NCBI RefSeq assembly: GCF_048128805.1
Contig: NC_136005.1
Location: 16,128,260-16,192,259 of the forward strand
Source: Centroberyx gerrardi
Lineage: Eukaryota; Chordata; Actinopteri; Beryciformes; Berycidae
Length of the DNA stretch: 64,000 bases
Direction of reading: 5' to 3'
In this document: positions 63,746 through 64,000 of the stretch, in pieces
Numbering within the stretch: the stretch's first letter is position 1
How the letters are laid out: every line of letters starts with the position of its first letter
Made by a program: the position numbers and the translations under genes
The notes under the pieces: generated by a model
The model's input: only the letters and a program-made list of their open reading frames with translations
Told to the model about the DNA's origin: nothing
Database searches by the model: none

Positions 63746-64000
63746 ACTGGCATGGTTCAACATCAGTAAACATTGCCAAAGCATGAAACAAAACAAATGA
63801 CAATGAACATCAACAGCCAACGATTAAGTGATGATTGTAAAACATGTCAGAGGTTATTCCTCCGCAGGCTCACTGTGTCCTCAGGTTGTGACATGAGGTT
63901 ATAAATTTTGCTGCAGTGACACACATTTAGGCATTTCACCAAGCAAATATGGTAATTTTTCTGTATTTGATTTTAATTCAAATTCCTCATACACACTAGT
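63341..64000. other. Upstream flank of PCSK9
   Basis: No coding exon was recognised. A TC array lies at 63,714-63,740. The last 200 bases are AT-rich and unremarkable. Confidence 0.6.

Overview
The window is vertebrate nuclear DNA, almost certainly from a teleost fish. It carries split genes with many short GT-AG introns, very abundant CA/TG and TC/GA microsatellites, fish-type LINE fragments (L2, L1 and an RNase H-bearing I-type) and small DNA transposons. The species cannot be fixed from sequence alone.

Layout: 1-14,200 is a gene-poor flank of microsatellites and a few old dispersed repeats. 14,220-18,090 is a nest of repeats: RTE-like tails, then a long decayed L2 LINE on the minus strand, itself interrupted by a 433-bp transposon flanked by TTAA. 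20,655-22,899 (minus) is BLOC1S2 in five coding exons. It faces USP24 across a CG-rich gap of about 540 bp between start codons. USP24 (plus, 23,440-53,515) is complete: 66 coding exons were placed by matching splice sites and the known protein, giving an uninterrupted 7,773-nt frame (2,590 aa; human 2,620). PCSK9 (minus, 62,998-56,985) is complete in 12 coding exons (672 aa; human 692). USP24 and PCSK9 converge tail to tail, as in mammals, and their predicted poly(A) sites lie about 300 bp apart. An RNase H-bearing LINE fragment sits in the last-but-one part of PCSK9 (intron 10). Upstream of PCSK9 is a short promoter with an SRE-like element nearly identical to the one described for human PCSK9.

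Functionally the genes do not form an operon or pathway. BLOC1S2 is a subunit of BLOC-1/BORC (lysosome-related organelle biogenesis and lysosome positioning), USP24 is a giant deubiquitinase, and PCSK9 is a secreted pseudo-protease that sends the LDL receptor to lysosomes. The USP24-PCSK9 neighbourhood is an ancient vertebrate linkage; BLOC1S2 is the fish-side neighbour sharing the USP24 promoter region.

The most interesting non-coding signal is at splice sites. Three successive PCSK9 introns (6, 7, 8) and USP24 intron 64 have an AC repeat near the donor and a GT repeat near or at the acceptor. These can pair and bridge the intron ends. USP24 intron 63 has a GC donor. Exon boundaries are inferred by eye from consensus sites, frame and remembered family sequence; they were not computed.
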